NCBI GenBank assembly: GCA_937921505.1
Contig: CAKZUB010000032.1
Coordinates: 1 to 64,000 of the forward strand
Reading direction: 5' to 3'
DNA: 64,000 bases
DNA from: an uncultured Clostridia bacterium
GTDB taxonomy: Bacteria; Bacillota; Clostridia; Lachnospirales; Cellulosilyticaceae
Shown here: piece after piece, positions 45,842 through 55,776 of the stretch
How positions within the stretch are numbered: position 1 is the first letter of the stretch
Layout of the letters: every line of letters begins with the position of its first letter
Position numbers and translations under genes: made by a program
Notes under the pieces: model-generated
Told to the model about the DNA's origin: nothing
Seen by the model: the letters and a program-made list of their open reading frames with translations, nothing else
Database searches by the model: none

Positions 45842-46780
45842 TTATTCCTCTTTTCTTAAGTCTTTTGATGCTAGCAGCAAAATAGGCAGCGTGTCCGCTA
45901 GAATAGTATTCATTTGAGTGATTTCAATAGGATTTTCACCATAACCACATTCTATTGTAAATCCAGGTTTGCTAAAATTTAGTATAAACCAATCTTTATA
46001 CCCACCAGTTGCTGCCATGCGGTCAGGTTCATCTAATTTATAACCACTAGCCTTTGAAAACATTGTAGCATATTCCTTAGCATTAGCAATACACATATCC
46101 TTATAAGTCCAATAAATGACTTCTCCTTGGGTATGATAGGCTAAAACCATATCATACTGACGTTCTCTAGTTAAGTTCGCAAGAGCGCGGCTTTCTGGTT
46201 CAGATTCTGGAGCTTCCCCAGGATAGTAAGCATAACTTGGAGTTTTTTCCTCACTCATAAATTTATATTCTTCAAATCCCGCATTATAGTTTCGATTAAG
46301 ATCAACGCCTCTTATATTAGATTTCCATCTTGAGAAGTCTAATCGCCCTGCATTAAGCTTTTTGAGGCTATCTAAAACACAGCTATCTCCAAGTCCATTT
46401 ACACATAATTCAACACCATCTGGATTAACCATGGGAACAAAATCGTAACTTAACTTTTCTAAAAAATCTGCCATGTTTATATCTAGACATATCTTTCTAT
46501 CTTCTATAAGCTTGCAAATGAGTTCTATGCTTTTCATAATGATAATAGATGTAATCCATTCATTCGCATGATGGCTTCCATTAACATGAATCTTTCGCTT
46601 GCCATAGCCTAAGCTTAAACAATAAATAGGCCTGTTTTGAATACTTCTGCCTATTTCTTTTAAGGCTAAGAACGGATATTGTTTAACTAACTTTAATAAT
46701 TGTTCTTCCATAATATTAAAACTATATTTCTCTTTTTTTAAATGGGTTAGTTGTGTATCTATATGAAACAGTACCGTCAA
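45842..46780 (-). CDS. M14 family zinc peptidase, gamma-D-glutamyl-diaminopimelate type
   Basis: A zinc carboxypeptidase-fold enzyme of about 312 residues. The first zinc motif is NGSHHANEWITS (HxxE), the second ligand is in LAYHTQGEVIYW, and the catalytic Glu is in FTIECGYGENP. HANEW-type sequences are typical of the D,L-endopeptidases that cut gamma-D-Glu-diaminopimelate bonds (ENP1-like). No signal peptide is visible, so it would act in the cytoplasm on imported muropeptides (inference). The start is uncertain: TTG 46780 is too close to AAAGGA, a CTG three codons later is better spaced, and a later ATG at 46711 lacks a ribosome site. Confidence 0.87.
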   Translation of the reverse strand: MTVLFHIDTQLTHLKKEKYSFNIMEEQLLKLVKQYPFLALKEIGRSIQNRPIYCLSLGYGKRKIHVNGSHHANEWITSIIIMKSIELICKLIEDRKICLDINMADFLEKLSYDFVPMVNPDGVELCVNGLGDSCVLDSLKKLNAGRLDFSRWKSNIRGVDLNRNYNAGFEEYKFMSEEKTPSYAYYPGEAPESEPESRALANLTRERQYDMVLAYHTQGEVIYWTYKDMCIANAKEYATMFSKASGYKLDEPDRMAATGGYKDWFILNFSKPGFTIECGYGENPIEITQMNTILADTLPILLLASKDLRKEE

Positions 46781-46971
46781 ATCCTTTCTTTTTACTACCT
46801 CACAATATTTATATTTAAGTATTGTGCTAATTATGTACTATTTAAAAAAAATGTAACCAGATTTCTCCATTTAGTAATCTTAAAATTAATGTATAAATTA
46901 AATCTATAGAGCAATAATAAAGTTATCATCATGCTTTGCTATTAAATATTTAGAAAGGCGGTTACAAAAAT

Positions 46972-47193
46972 ATGAGATCTAGAAGTTTTGATTATGTTGC
47001 AATTACATTAATTATAATAGGCGCTCTTAATTGGGGACTTATTGGCTTTTTTCAATTTGATTTAGTTGCATTTTTGTTTGGTGGAATGACTTCTTGGATA
47101 AGTAGAGTGATTTATGCCATCATAGGTATTGCTGGTATCTACGCTCTTACACTATACGGAAGAGTCTACGATCATCCTTATACTAATAATTAA
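46972..47193 (+). CDS. DUF378 (YuzA-like) small membrane protein
   Basis: A 73-residue protein with two membrane helices. The family pattern is clear: DYVAITLIIIGALNWGLIG in the first helix and IYAIIGIAGIYALTLYG in the second. Function is unknown. ATG at 46972 has GAAAGGCGG about 10 bases upstream. The gene is monocistronic with its own terminator. The 190-base gap before it holds only an AT-rich hairpin (46801-46826) and no clear promoter. Confidence 0.88.
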   Translation: MRSRSFDYVAITLIIIGALNWGLIGFFQFDLVAFLFGGMTSWISRVIYAIIGIAGIYALTLYGRVYDHPYTNN

Positions 47194-47203
47194 TTATTTA
47201 GCT

Positions 47204-47235
47204 ACCACTTTTAGAATCTAAAAGTGGTTTTTTTA
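47204..47235 (+). terminator. Intrinsic terminator of the DUF378 gene
   Basis: A 12-bp stem (47204-47215 with 47217-47228) with an unusually tight loop, followed by a T tract. Confidence 0.88.
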
Positions 47236-47382
47236 TACTTATTTATCCTTCATATACACGTTAACTAATAACCCTTATCTTCTCATAGATATATATTTAT
47301 TTTTTTCATAAAAAAAGAGGTATTTAAAGAGTGAAATTGAATAAATATAATAATAAAACAATTATCTAAGAGGTGATGTGTT

Positions 47383-47796
47383 ATGATAAAGATTATTACA
47401 GGCCAAACAGGAGAAGGAAAAACTAAGATGATGATTGATGCCGCAAATCAAAAGGTATCAAATCTCAAAGGGCACGTTGTTTATATTGATAGTACTACGA
47501 CTCATCGTTATGCTTTGTCTCATCAAATTCGTCTAATCGAAGCTTCCACCTTTCCTCTTCATTCTCAAAATGATTTCTTTGGTTTCTTATGTGGTATTTT
47601 GTCAAGCAATCATGATATTGAAACAGTATTTATAGATGAGCTGATTAAAATTACGCATGCCAGTATTGATGAACTCATCTTATTTTTTGACAAACTCAAA
47701 AAGTTATCTGACCAATATGCTATCGAGTTCATTGTTGGAACCTGTTGCTCAAACAAAGATATTCCAGCTATTCTTACCCCTTATTTAATTGCATAA
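47383..47796 (+). CDS. Small P-loop NTPase, conserved clostridial type
   Basis: A 137-residue soluble protein with Walker A GQTGEGKT at residues 7-14 and a Walker B-like strand VFIDEL near 87-92. The remainder is a compact alpha/beta fold, and no DNA-binding or membrane part is visible. I recall similar short proteins in Lachnospiraceae, often labelled ATP-binding or PilT-like, but no pilus genes are here and no function is established. ATG at 47383 follows AGAGGTGATG. TATAAT at 47350-47355 with TTTAAA 17 bases upstream may be its promoter. It is monocistronic and ends at a shared terminator. Confidence 0.8.
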   Translation: MIKIITGQTGEGKTKMMIDAANQKVSNLKGHVVYIDSTTTHRYALSHQIRLIEASTFPLHSQNDFFGFLCGILSSNHDIETVFIDELIKITHASIDELILFFDKLKKLSDQYAIEFIVGTCCSNKDIPAILTPYLIA

Positions 47797-47798
47797 TC

Positions 47799-47864
47799 AA
47801 AAAATACTTATTAACATAAGGTACTGTCAAATGTATATTTGACTTGTGTTAATAAGTATTTTTT
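47799..47864. terminator. Bidirectional terminator between the P-loop gene and glgX
   Basis: An 18-bp inverted repeat (47799-47816 with 47847-47864), with A and T outer arms and an inner TCAAAT/ATTTGA hairpin. The stem reaches the glgX stop. Confidence 0.88.
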
Positions 47865-47865
47865 A

Positions 47866-49824
47866 TTATCCTTCTATAAAAACACAGATACTATAGCTTT
47901 CGACTTGATAATGATTATTCTCCATCACATGCCCTATAATATCAACATCTTTAGGAGATGTGAGATTCGTATCCACTATCCTCAGCCACTTCGATTGAAT
48001 GTATGGGAGTTCAAAAACAAGTGGTTCATGATAGCTATTAGCAATTACATAAATATTTTCTCCCTCTCCTTTTATGTGACAGGCGATACTTCTAGAATAA
48101 TAAGACCAATCAGGCTTATTATAGCAAACGCCATGCCATGTCACTGTATAATCATTACTTTTTTTATCACTAAAGTACTTAAGACTTTTTCTAAATCTAA
48201 TAAGGTTTTTGGTAAAAGCAAGTATTTCTCCAAATGCTTGCTGCCTTCTCCAGTCTACCCATACGCCTTCATTATCCTGACAATAAGCATTATTATTGCC
48301 TTTTTGCGTTCTGCAAAACTCATCGCCCATCAAAAGCATCGGAACGCCTTTAGATAGTAATAGCATACACATATAATTTTTAACTCTGCGTTTTCTCATA
48401 TTTAAAATTTCAGTATCGTTTGTTTCACCTTCTATGCCACAGTTAAAACTATAATTACCATTATGCCCATCCCTATTGTCCTCACCATTTTCAAAATTGT
48501 GTTTATGCTCATATGACAGTAAATCCCACATTGTAAACCCATCATGAGCTGTTATAAAATGAACCGTATGGGTATGCTCTTTTTTGGCATCTGTAAAATA
48601 AATTTCTTTTCCCACCATACAGTCTGCTACAGACTTTGCAAGTCCTTGATCTCCCCTTATAAACTTTCTAATCGTATCTCTAAAATAGTCACTCCACTCT
48701 CTAAAATGATAAGGCATTCTTCCTACATCATAACTTCCTTTGGCATCCCAACTTTCAGAAATAAGTTTGACATGCGAAAGAATAGGATCTTCTGAAATAT
48801 CATGTAAAATGGAATGGTTCATCCACTTACCATACTGATCTTGCCCAAGTATAGAGGCTAAGTCAAACCGAAAACCATCTACTCCCATACAAGTAACCCA
48901 GTATCTTAAGCTATCTAGTATAAGTTGTTTAATAATATAGTGATTGGTATTAAGTGTATTACCAGTTCCTGCATGATTAGCATACTCATTGTTTTCATTG
49001 AATTTATAATAAACATTATTTGAAAGATATTTGAAATTGAATGATTTTCCTCCGTGTCCGCCTTCACCTGTATGATTATAAACAACATCAAGCACAACTT
49101 CTAATCCTTGCTGATGCGCTGCATCAACAAATTCTTTGAATTCTTTTATGACTTCAACACCATCTTTACTTGTACTATATCTTTCATCTAGGGCAAAAAA
49201 AGCTATAGGATTATATCCCCAGACATCTTGCAATAATTCACCCGTCATAGGATGTCTATTACGAAGGGTGTAGGGATTCCATTTAAAAACTGGTAATAAT
49301 TCTATCGTTGTAATCCCTAGATCTTTTAAATAGGGTAGTTTGTCGATAAGGCCTTTGTAAGTACCCCCATCTATCTCCTTAACGTTTGCTGAGGTATGTT
49401 TTGTAAAGCTTCCCACATGTACTTCATAAAGGATCGTTTCTTCCCAAGGAATACATGGTTTTTTAGTCTCATAATAGCTTTTACTGCTCACGATATTTTT
49501 ATAGGTTAAAGGTTGCATAGGATCTTCTTGAATACAATAGGCATACGGATCTAAAATGGGTTTAGATACCTGTTGCATACTATCTATTGTCTTCCAGACG
49601 TAACTCATCCCTTCTTCAACATCCTCGATATATATATGAAAAATATCTCCTGTTGCATAATTACTTCTATTTAATATCATTTTAAATACTGGGATTGTTT
49701 CTTTAAAAGAACGATAAATCTCTAATATCATATTGTATGCACTATTAGAATAAATACCGAAATTAACCCCTTTGCTCTCTAATGAGCACCCTAAAAAAGG
49801 TATACCTTTTTTGATGTTATACAT
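47866..49824 (-). CDS. glgX: Glycogen debranching enzyme GlgX (GH13, isoamylase type)
   Basis: It hydrolyses alpha-1,6 branches in glycogen or limit dextrins. The protein has about 652 residues: an N-terminal CBM48-like domain, then the GH13 barrel with VWGYNPIAFFA, DVVYNHTGEG, the nucleophile Asp in DGFRFDLAS, the acid/base Glu in ISESWD, and ITAHDGFTMWDLLSYEHKHN (split over two helices). Pullulanase-type activity is an alternative. Start: ATG at 49824 follows AGGAGG at good spacing; an earlier in-frame ATG at 49857 is rejected. No other glycogen gene is nearby. Confidence 0.92.
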   Translation of the reverse strand: MYNIKKGIPFLGCSLESKGVNFGIYSNSAYNMILEIYRSFKETIPVFKMILNRSNYATGDIFHIYIEDVEEGMSYVWKTIDSMQQVSKPILDPYAYCIQEDPMQPLTYKNIVSSKSYYETKKPCIPWEETILYEVHVGSFTKHTSANVKEIDGGTYKGLIDKLPYLKDLGITTIELLPVFKWNPYTLRNRHPMTGELLQDVWGYNPIAFFALDERYSTSKDGVEVIKEFKEFVDAAHQQGLEVVLDVVYNHTGEGGHGGKSFNFKYLSNNVYYKFNENNEYANHAGTGNTLNTNHYIIKQLILDSLRYWVTCMGVDGFRFDLASILGQDQYGKWMNHSILHDISEDPILSHVKLISESWDAKGSYDVGRMPYHFREWSDYFRDTIRKFIRGDQGLAKSVADCMVGKEIYFTDAKKEHTHTVHFITAHDGFTMWDLLSYEHKHNFENGEDNRDGHNGNYSFNCGIEGETNDTEILNMRKRRVKNYMCMLLLSKGVPMLLMGDEFCRTQKGNNNAYCQDNEGVWVDWRRQQAFGEILAFTKNLIRFRKSLKYFSDKKSNDYTVTWHGVCYNKPDWSYYSRSIACHIKGEGENIYVIANSYHEPLVFELPYIQSKWLRIVDTNLTSPKDVDIIGHVMENNHYQVESYSICVFIEG

Positions 49825-49985
49825 TTTGTAAGCCTCCTGAAAATATTGATAATACATAGCATATAAATTTATCTTTCGTGCTATATTAACACTAAGATCT
49901 ATTAATAATCTACCCTTATCTTATATTATCCTTAACTTTATTGCTATATAAATTATTCTGATACGTTTTTACTTTACTTATTCAC

Positions 49986-50014
49986 TTGAAAATATTTAGA
50001 GGTTATGCTATCAT
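49986..50014 (+). promoter_or_regulatory. Candidate sigma-A promoter of tyrS
   Basis: TTGAAA (49986-49991), 17 bases, TATCAT (50009-50014), with further TATA sequence just beyond. It precedes the T-box leader. Confidence 0.55.
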
Positions 50015-50042
50015 ATATAATAATATCATATTCCAAAAACTT

Positions 50043-50247
50043 TGATAAAGACATAGTAATATAAGAAAAACTGTTTTAGAGAGTGTGTGGTTGGTGAAAG
50101 CACATACAGTATCTTATATGAAATACATCTTTTGAGTTGAATCATTCCGGCTGTCATCCGTTAACGTGACTTAAAGGCAGATATTTATCTGCAAATTAAG
50201 GTGGTACCACGGGTTATCTCGTCCTTATCGGATGAGATAGCCCTTTT
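50043..50247 (+). promoter_or_regulatory. Tyrosine T-box riboswitch leader
   Basis: This leader accounts for the 455-base gap between glgX and tyrS. Stem I elements are AGTAA, AGAGAG and GGTTGGTGAAA. The specifier loop has GAAA-TAC-ATC with TAC at 50124-50126, a tyrosine codon matching the gene downstream. The conserved T-box AAGGTGGTACCACGG is at 50198-50212. The terminator hairpin GGGTTATCTC/GAGATAGCCC plus T tract is at 50211-50247; it and the antiterminator are mutually exclusive. Uncharged tRNA-Tyr would allow read-through into tyrS. Outer limits are approximate. Confidence 0.95.
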
Positions 50248-50279
50248 TATAATTTCAAAAATAGTAGGAGGTAATAGTA

Positions 50280-51506
50280 GTGAATGCTTATGATGTTTTA
50301 TTAGAACGAGGTTTTATTCAACAAATGACCCACGAAAAAGAAATAAAGGACCTTTTAAATAAAGAAAAGGTTACCTTTTATATAGGCTTTGACCCTACTG
50401 CTGATAGTCTTCACGTAGGACATTTTGTAACCGTTATGGCAATGTCTCACATGCAAAAAGCTGGTCATAGACCTATCGTACTTCTAGGAGGAGGTACAGC
50501 TATGGTCGGTGATCCTACTGGCAAAACAGATATGCGAAAAATGATGACAAAAGAAATTATTGCACATAATGTAAGCTGTTTTAAACAACAACTCTCAAAG
50601 TTTATTTCTTTTAAAAATGATGCAGCAATCATGGTAAATAACGCTGATTGGCTTCTCAACCTAAATTATATAGACTTTTTAAGAGAAGTAGGTGTTCACT
50701 TTTCAGTTAACCGTATGTTAACATTTGAATGCTTTAAACAAAGATTAGAAAAAGGCTTGTCTTTCTTAGAATTTAACTACATGCTTATGCAATCCTATGA
50801 CTTCTTAGAACTTTACCGTAAGTACAACTGTAAACTTCAACTTGGTGGAAATGATCAGTGGTCTAACATACTAGGAGGTGTTGAACTTGTTAGAAGAATA
50901 CATGGAGATACATCATTTGGTATGACCTTCTCTCTTCTTACAACCAGTGAAGGCAAAAAGATGGGAAAAACAGAAAAAGGTGCATTATGGCTTGATCCTG
51001 AAAAAACAACTCCTTATGATTTTTATCAGTATTGGAGAAATATTGATGACGCTGATGTAAAAAAATGTTTAGCGCTTCTTACCTTCCTTCCTATGGAAGA
51101 AGTTAATGCACTAGGTGCATTAGAAGGTTCTGAAATTAATAAAGCTAAAGAAAAGCTTGCTTTTGAAATCACTCAAATTGTTCATGGTCAAGAAGAAGCC
51201 ATTAAAGCAGATACTGCTGCAAAAGCTTTATTTGTTGGTGGAGCAATAGGTGGCTCTATTCCTACAACAACCTTTAGCACTGATGAATTTACTGATGGTA
51301 TGGATATTATTACACTTTTAGAAAAAACTAAACTTGTCCCATCGCGTTCAGAAGCCAGACGTCTCATTACTCAAAACGGCATAAAATTAGAAGGAACAGC
51401 TATTACAGATTTAAACTATAAAGTTGATATAACACATTTCAAGGATAATAGTCTTATGATTCAAAAAGGTAAAAAAGTGTTCCATAGAGTTTGTTTAATT
51501 AAGTAA
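50280..51506 (+). CDS. tyrS: Tyrosyl-tRNA synthetase
   Basis: A class I synthetase that charges tRNA-Tyr. The 408-residue protein has the HIGH-type motif [13 protein letters not shown] (HVGH) near residue 45, the KMSKS-type motif KKMGKTEKG near 237, and a C-terminal S4 domain ([16 protein letters not shown]). GTG at 50280 follows AGGAGG. Only this gene is under the T-box; a strong terminator follows. Confidence 0.98.
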   Translation: MNAYDVLLERGFIQQMTHEKEIKDLLNKEKVTFYIGFDPTADSLHVGHFVTVMAMSHMQKAGHRPIVLLGGGTAMVGDPTGKTDMRKMMTKEIIAHNVSCFKQQLSKFISFKNDAAIMVNNADWLLNLNYIDFLREVGVHFSVNRMLTFECFKQRLEKGLSFLEFNYMLMQSYDFLELYRKYNCKLQLGGNDQWSNILGGVELVRRIHGDTSFGMTFSLLTTSEGKKMGKTEKGALWLDPEKTTPYDFYQYWRNIDDADVKKCLALLTFLPMEEVNALGALEGSEINKAKEKLAFEITQIVHGQEEAIKADTAAKALFVGGAIGGSIPTTTFSTDEFTDGMDIITLLEKTKLVPSRSEARRLITQNGIKLEGTAITDLNYKVDITHFKDNSLMIQKGKKVFHRVCLIK

Positions 51507-51552
51507 CAGCTGACAATCACATTATTAACAAAATTGTTCTATTTTAATACTA

Positions 51553-51606
51553 AAAAAGGCTAAGAATATGTGATTTTATTTTTCACACTCTCTTAGCCTT
51601 TCTTTT
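51553..51606. terminator. Bidirectional terminator after tyrS
   Basis: An 11-bp outer stem AAAGGCTAAGA/TCTTAGCCTTT with an inner loop and T-rich flank. It separates tyrS from the convergent AI-2E gene. Confidence 0.85.
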
Positions 51607-51626
51607 AAACTTAAAATTCAAGGTTT

Positions 51627-52862
51627 TTATAAATCTTCTTTTGTTTCAAAGTCATCCTTCATATATCTTAAAATTATAACACGGATAAATGCTGCTACCG
51701 GTACTCCAAGAAGCATACCCACTAAGCCAAACAACTTGCCTCCAACAAGTATGGCTAGTAATACTACAACAGGGTGAAGCTTAACACTATTGCCAATTAC
51801 CTTTGGAACAATCACCCAGCCGTCTACTTGTTGGATAAGCACAAGTGCAAGTACGCCGTAGACTGCTTTCATCGGGTCTGCATCTATAAGTCCAATGAGC
51901 GCTGCAAGTACAAAGCCAACTACAGGTCCAAAGTAAGGGATTAAATTAAATATCCCAGCTATAATTCCAATAATAATTGCAAAATCCATTCTAATAAGTG
52001 TTAAAGCAACACAGGCAAGAATCCCTATAATAAGTGCATCTATCAGCTGTCCTCTAATATAATTAGAAAAAACATTATCTATATCGTGAGCAATTATTTT
52101 TACATTTTTAGAGACTCTTTCAGGTAGTATCGTATCACATACTTTATTCATAAAAAGTAATACTCTTTTCTTATCTTGTAATAAATAAAATGCAATAACA
52201 AATGATAATGCAATATTAATAACATTTGCACCAAGTGTTGTGAAAAAGCCAAATGTCTTCTCAGATAAGCGAGAAACAAATACGTTAATATAACTATAAA
52301 CACTTTCAATAATATGCCTGCTGTTTGCAAAAAAAGGAATATTGTCTGTAAAATTTGTCATCTGAGCTAACATATTTTCAAAGTATCTAATGTATCTATT
52401 AATACTTTGGGAAATATTTTTAATATTTGTAGAACCTAAAACATTTTTAACATTCATTGTAACTACAAGTATAAACAATCCAAGTAAGGCTATTACTGTA
52501 AAAGTTGTTAATAATGTAGGCAAAGTCCTTAAGTGCTTTCTTTTACTATCTTCTTTTTTATCTTTTTCACCTGTAGACTTATTTTTTTTACCGAAGTGGA
52601 AAAGATTTGTTTTAAATAGATGAAAAGAAGGATCTTTGCATCTTTTCTCATAAAATTCTACTATAGGATCTAATAAGTAGGCTATAATTCCACCAATAAT
52701 TAAGGGCTTTAATAATCGACATAAGTTTCTCAATAGATTAAACATAAATGAAAAAACATCTTGAAAGTTCAAAATAACTAAAGCAGCAATAATAATAGCT
52801 ATACTTGTTAATACCGTATATATGGAAATTGTAAAATACTTATTATTTCTTTCAAATTTCAT
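51627..52862 (-). CDS. AI-2E family transporter
   Basis: A membrane protein of about 411 residues with the hydropathy of the PF01594 permease family: paired N-terminal helices, a variable soluble loop (residues about 75-105, lysine-rich), more helices, and the conserved C-terminal block beginning IIGIIAGIFNLIPYFGPVVG. Members include TqsA, Na+/H+ antiporters and the sporulation protein YtvI; transport of AI-2 is not implied. Start: ATG at 52862 follows GGAGG; ATG at 52880 would place that site inside the gene. It is the last of the six-gene leftward run. Confidence 0.9.
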   Translation of the reverse strand: MKFERNNKYFTISIYTVLTSIAIIIAALVILNFQDVFSFMFNLLRNLCRLLKPLIIGGIIAYLLDPIVEFYEKRCKDPSFHLFKTNLFHFGKKNKSTGEKDKKEDSKRKHLRTLPTLLTTFTVIALLGLFILVVTMNVKNVLGSTNIKNISQSINRYIRYFENMLAQMTNFTDNIPFFANSRHIIESVYSYINVFVSRLSEKTFGFFTTLGANVINIALSFVIAFYLLQDKKRVLLFMNKVCDTILPERVSKNVKIIAHDIDNVFSNYIRGQLIDALIIGILACVALTLIRMDFAIIIGIIAGIFNLIPYFGPVVGFVLAALIGLIDADPMKAVYGVLALVLIQQVDGWVIVPKVIGNSVKLHPVVVLLAILVGGKLFGLVGMLLGVPVAAFIRVIILRYMKDDFETKEDL

Positions 52863-52885
52863 GTTAAAATTCCTCCACACATGCC

Positions 52886-54346
52886 CTAATAAGTAACTAT
52901 GTTCTCCAAAAGTCTAATAAGATATTCATAAACTCTTGCCATTGAAGAAATACTTACTCGCTCTTGTGGTGAGTGGATATCCTTAACATGTGGTCCAATC
53001 GCTATCATGTCAATATCTATGAGTTTTTGCGCTATAAAACCACACTCTAATCCTGCATGGATAGATTTAATGTCTGGATCTTTCCCATACATTTCTTTGT
53101 AAATACGTATTGCTAGATCTCTTAAGTCGGATTGTTCACAATATTGCCAAGCAGGATAGTCCCCCCGAGTCTTAAGCTCACCCTTAAATCTTCTGCTAAT
53201 TGCTTCTAGCTTATCTACTAAAGCTTGCTTTTTTGAGGGTACGGAGCTCCGGATAGCAGTTCCAAATCTAAAATTATCACCATGCTTTCCAACTATCCCT
53301 AAGTTCAAAGAAGTTTCAACCAACCCTTTCATAGACTGATCAAAACTGATAATACCATTAGGAATTATTAGCAATAGGTCTATAATTTTTTGTGTAAGTG
53401 CGGCAGAAAACATTTGATACGTTTCTTTAGCTTCATAAGCAATAATACTTACATCTGGATCTTGCTTACTATATTCTTTTTGAAGTATTTCTTGAATGTC
53501 TTTAACAAGGTTTTCTAACAATGGTATTTGCGTGTCATTTAAGGCAATGACACATTCACATTCTCTTGTAATGACATTATCTTTTGTACCACCTGTAAGC
53601 TCACATAGATTAAAGTCAATTTGCTTTTTAAGATGACTTAGCACTCTACCCATAATGATATGAGCATTCCCTCTTTCTAAATGAATGTCTGCTCCTGAAT
53701 GTCCGCCCAATAAACCACTGACTATAATACGATAGGTTGTTTGCAAAGAATTATTAACTTCATAATCAAGTTTTAAATCTATGGAAGCCTTAGTCCCACC
53801 CGCACAGCTTACCAAAAATTCTCCTTCAACATCCGTATCTAAATTAATAAGCATTTTGCCTTTTAAGTATTCAGAATGAATGTGTGATGCTCCTGTCATT
53901 CCTCTTTCTTCATCAGTTGTCATTAAAATTTCTAGTTCTGGATGCTTGAGTGTATTATCAGCTAGAATAGCCATTTGATAAGCGATTGCAACCCCATTAT
54001 CTGCTCCTAATGTAGTTCCTTGTGCCCGAATATAATCATCTTGAATGAGTAATTTTAATCCCTCTTTTTCAAAATCATGGCATGTCTCTTTAGTCTTTTC
54101 ACATACCATATCCAAATGACCTTGCAAAATCACTGTGGGTGCATTTTCATATCCAGGGGTAGCTGGTTTTTTTATATATACATTATAAGCCTCATCTTGC
54201 TTAACGCATAGTTTAAGTTGTTTAGCAAAATTCACGATATAATCACTTAAAGCCTTTTCATTCCCCGACCCTCTCGGAATAGAACTAATCTCTTCAAAAT
54301 ACTTAAATATCTCTATGGGTTGTAAATCCTTTAAAACCTTTGTCAT
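52886..54346 (-). CDS. pepD: Aminoacyl-histidine dipeptidase (M20, PepD)
   Basis: A cytosolic zinc dipeptidase of broad specificity, including Xaa-His. The 486-residue protein has the M20 metal and catalytic motifs LQGHLDMV (about 82), GADNGVAIA, TDEERGMTGA and the C-terminal GPHVKDIHSPQERV. Length matches E. coli PepD (485). It follows the PFL-like gene by 13 bases. Confidence 0.95.
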   Translation of the reverse strand: MTKVLKDLQPIEIFKYFEEISSIPRGSGNEKALSDYIVNFAKQLKLCVKQDEAYNVYIKKPATPGYENAPTVILQGHLDMVCEKTKETCHDFEKEGLKLLIQDDYIRAQGTTLGADNGVAIAYQMAILADNTLKHPELEILMTTDEERGMTGASHIHSEYLKGKMLINLDTDVEGEFLVSCAGGTKASIDLKLDYEVNNSLQTTYRIIVSGLLGGHSGADIHLERGNAHIIMGRVLSHLKKQIDFNLCELTGGTKDNVITRECECVIALNDTQIPLLENLVKDIQEILQKEYSKQDPDVSIIAYEAKETYQMFSAALTQKIIDLLLIIPNGIISFDQSMKGLVETSLNLGIVGKHGDNFRFGTAIRSSVPSKKQALVDKLEAISRRFKGELKTRGDYPAWQYCEQSDLRDLAIRIYKEMYGKDPDIKSIHAGLECGFIAQKLIDIDMIAIGPHVKDIHSPQERVSISSMARVYEYLIRLLENIVTY

Positions 54347-54359
54347 AAATATACCCCTT

Positions 54360-55718
54360 CTAATTTTTAAAGCTATGAATAGGAGCAGGAATTCTGCCGC
54401 CTCTTGCTATGAAAGCATCACACTTATAGTTATTAACCGGCATAATAGGTGCATAGCCTAAAAGACCACCAAACTCTACTTGATCTCCAACCTCTTTGCC
54501 CTCTACTGGAATAATACGTACAGCTGTAGTCTTTGCATTAATCATTCCAATGGCCATCTCATCAGCAATAATACCTGAAATAGTTGCTGCACTTGTTGAA
54601 CCTGGTATAGCTACCATATCAAGCCCTACTGAACATACGCAAGTCATAGCTTCAAGCTTTTCTATAGTTAAAGCACCTTGTTCTGCTGCACGAATCATGC
54701 CATGGTCTTCACTAACAGGAATAAAAGCACCACTTAAGCCTCCCACATATGAAGAGGCCATTACCCCACCTTTTTTAACACAGTCATTAAGAATAGCAAG
54801 CGCAGCAGTCGTGCCAGGTGCTCCTATCATCTCAATACCCATCTCTTCTATAATCTCAGCAATACTATCACCTACAGCTGGTGTAGGTGCAAGAGATAAG
54901 TCAATAATGCCAAATGGCACGCCTAAAATTTGTGACGCTTCTTTTGCAACCATCTGCCCCGCTCTTGTAATTTTAAAAGCAGTTCTCTTAACCATTTCAC
55001 ACATTGTTTCAAAATCTTGACCTCTTACATTTTCTAAAGCTTTCTTGACAACGCCCGGTCCACTTACTCCGACATTAATGACAAGATCTCTTTCTCCAAC
55101 GCCATGAAATGCTCCTGCCATAAAAGGGTTGTCTTCCGGTGCATTGCAAAACACTACTAATTTTGCACAACCAATGCTTCCTCTATCTGCTGTACGCAAG
55201 GAGGTCGCTTTAATAATTTCACCAATTCTTTTAACAGCGTCCATATTAATGCCCGAACGCGTAGTTCCTAGATTAATGGAAGCACATACTCTTTCAGTTA
55301 CATCTAACGCTTCTGGAATAGACTCTATAAGTACAGTATCTGCTGCTGAACAGCCTTTATGCACAAGAGCTGAAAACCCACCTAAAAAGTTGATCCCGAC
55401 TGTCTTTGCAGCTCGGTCTAATGCTTTTGCAATAGGTACATATGAATTTGCCTTTGTTGCACCACCTATAAGGGCAATAGGCGTAACTGAAATACGTTTA
55501 TTGACAATAGGAATACCATATTTTTTAGAAATATTTTCTCCTGTTTGTACTAAGTTTTCTGCTTTAGTTGTAATTTTATCATAAACATTCTGACAAAGTT
55601 TATCCATATCATCACTGATACAATCTAGTAAATTAATCCCCATTGTAATGGTACGAATATCTAAATTTTCTTCTTGTATCATTTTATTCGTTTCTTCTAC
55701 CTCAAACCTTGATATCAT
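54360..55718 (-). CDS. DUF711 / UPF0210 family protein (PFL-like)
   Basis: A 452-residue protein of the DUF711 family, called PFL-like because of a fold resembling pyruvate formate-lyase. It lacks recognised catalytic Cys-Cys pairs and no reaction is known. Family features are glycine-rich stretches such as [23 protein letters not shown] around residues 205-227 and [14 protein letters not shown] near the end. In many Clostridia it lies next to a UPF0237 ACT protein, as here, so the ACT protein probably senses an amino acid for it (inference). Confidence 0.9.
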   Translation of the reverse strand: MISRFEVEETNKMIQEENLDIRTITMGINLLDCISDDMDKLCQNVYDKITTKAENLVQTGENISKKYGIPIVNKRISVTPIALIGGATKANSYVPIAKALDRAAKTVGINFLGGFSALVHKGCSAADTVLIESIPEALDVTERVCASINLGTTRSGINMDAVKRIGEIIKATSLRTADRGSIGCAKLVVFCNAPEDNPFMAGAFHGVGERDLVINVGVSGPGVVKKALENVRGQDFETMCEMVKRTAFKITRAGQMVAKEASQILGVPFGIIDLSLAPTPAVGDSIAEIIEEMGIEMIGAPGTTAALAILNDCVKKGGVMASSYVGGLSGAFIPVSEDHGMIRAAEQGALTIEKLEAMTCVCSVGLDMVAIPGSTSAATISGIIADEMAIGMINAKTTAVRIIPVEGKEVGDQVEFGGLLGYAPIMPVNNYKCDAFIARGGRIPAPIHSFKN

Positions 55719-55776
55719 ATTATTATTCCTTTCTATTTGCCATAAACTCTTACTAACCTTTAGATTCTATGAATCT

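Noticed and set aside
46801..46826. Hairpin CACAATA/TATTGTG between the M14 and DUF378 genes
   Set aside because: It is a 7-bp AT-rich stem without T tract, upstream of both genes, and could be chance.
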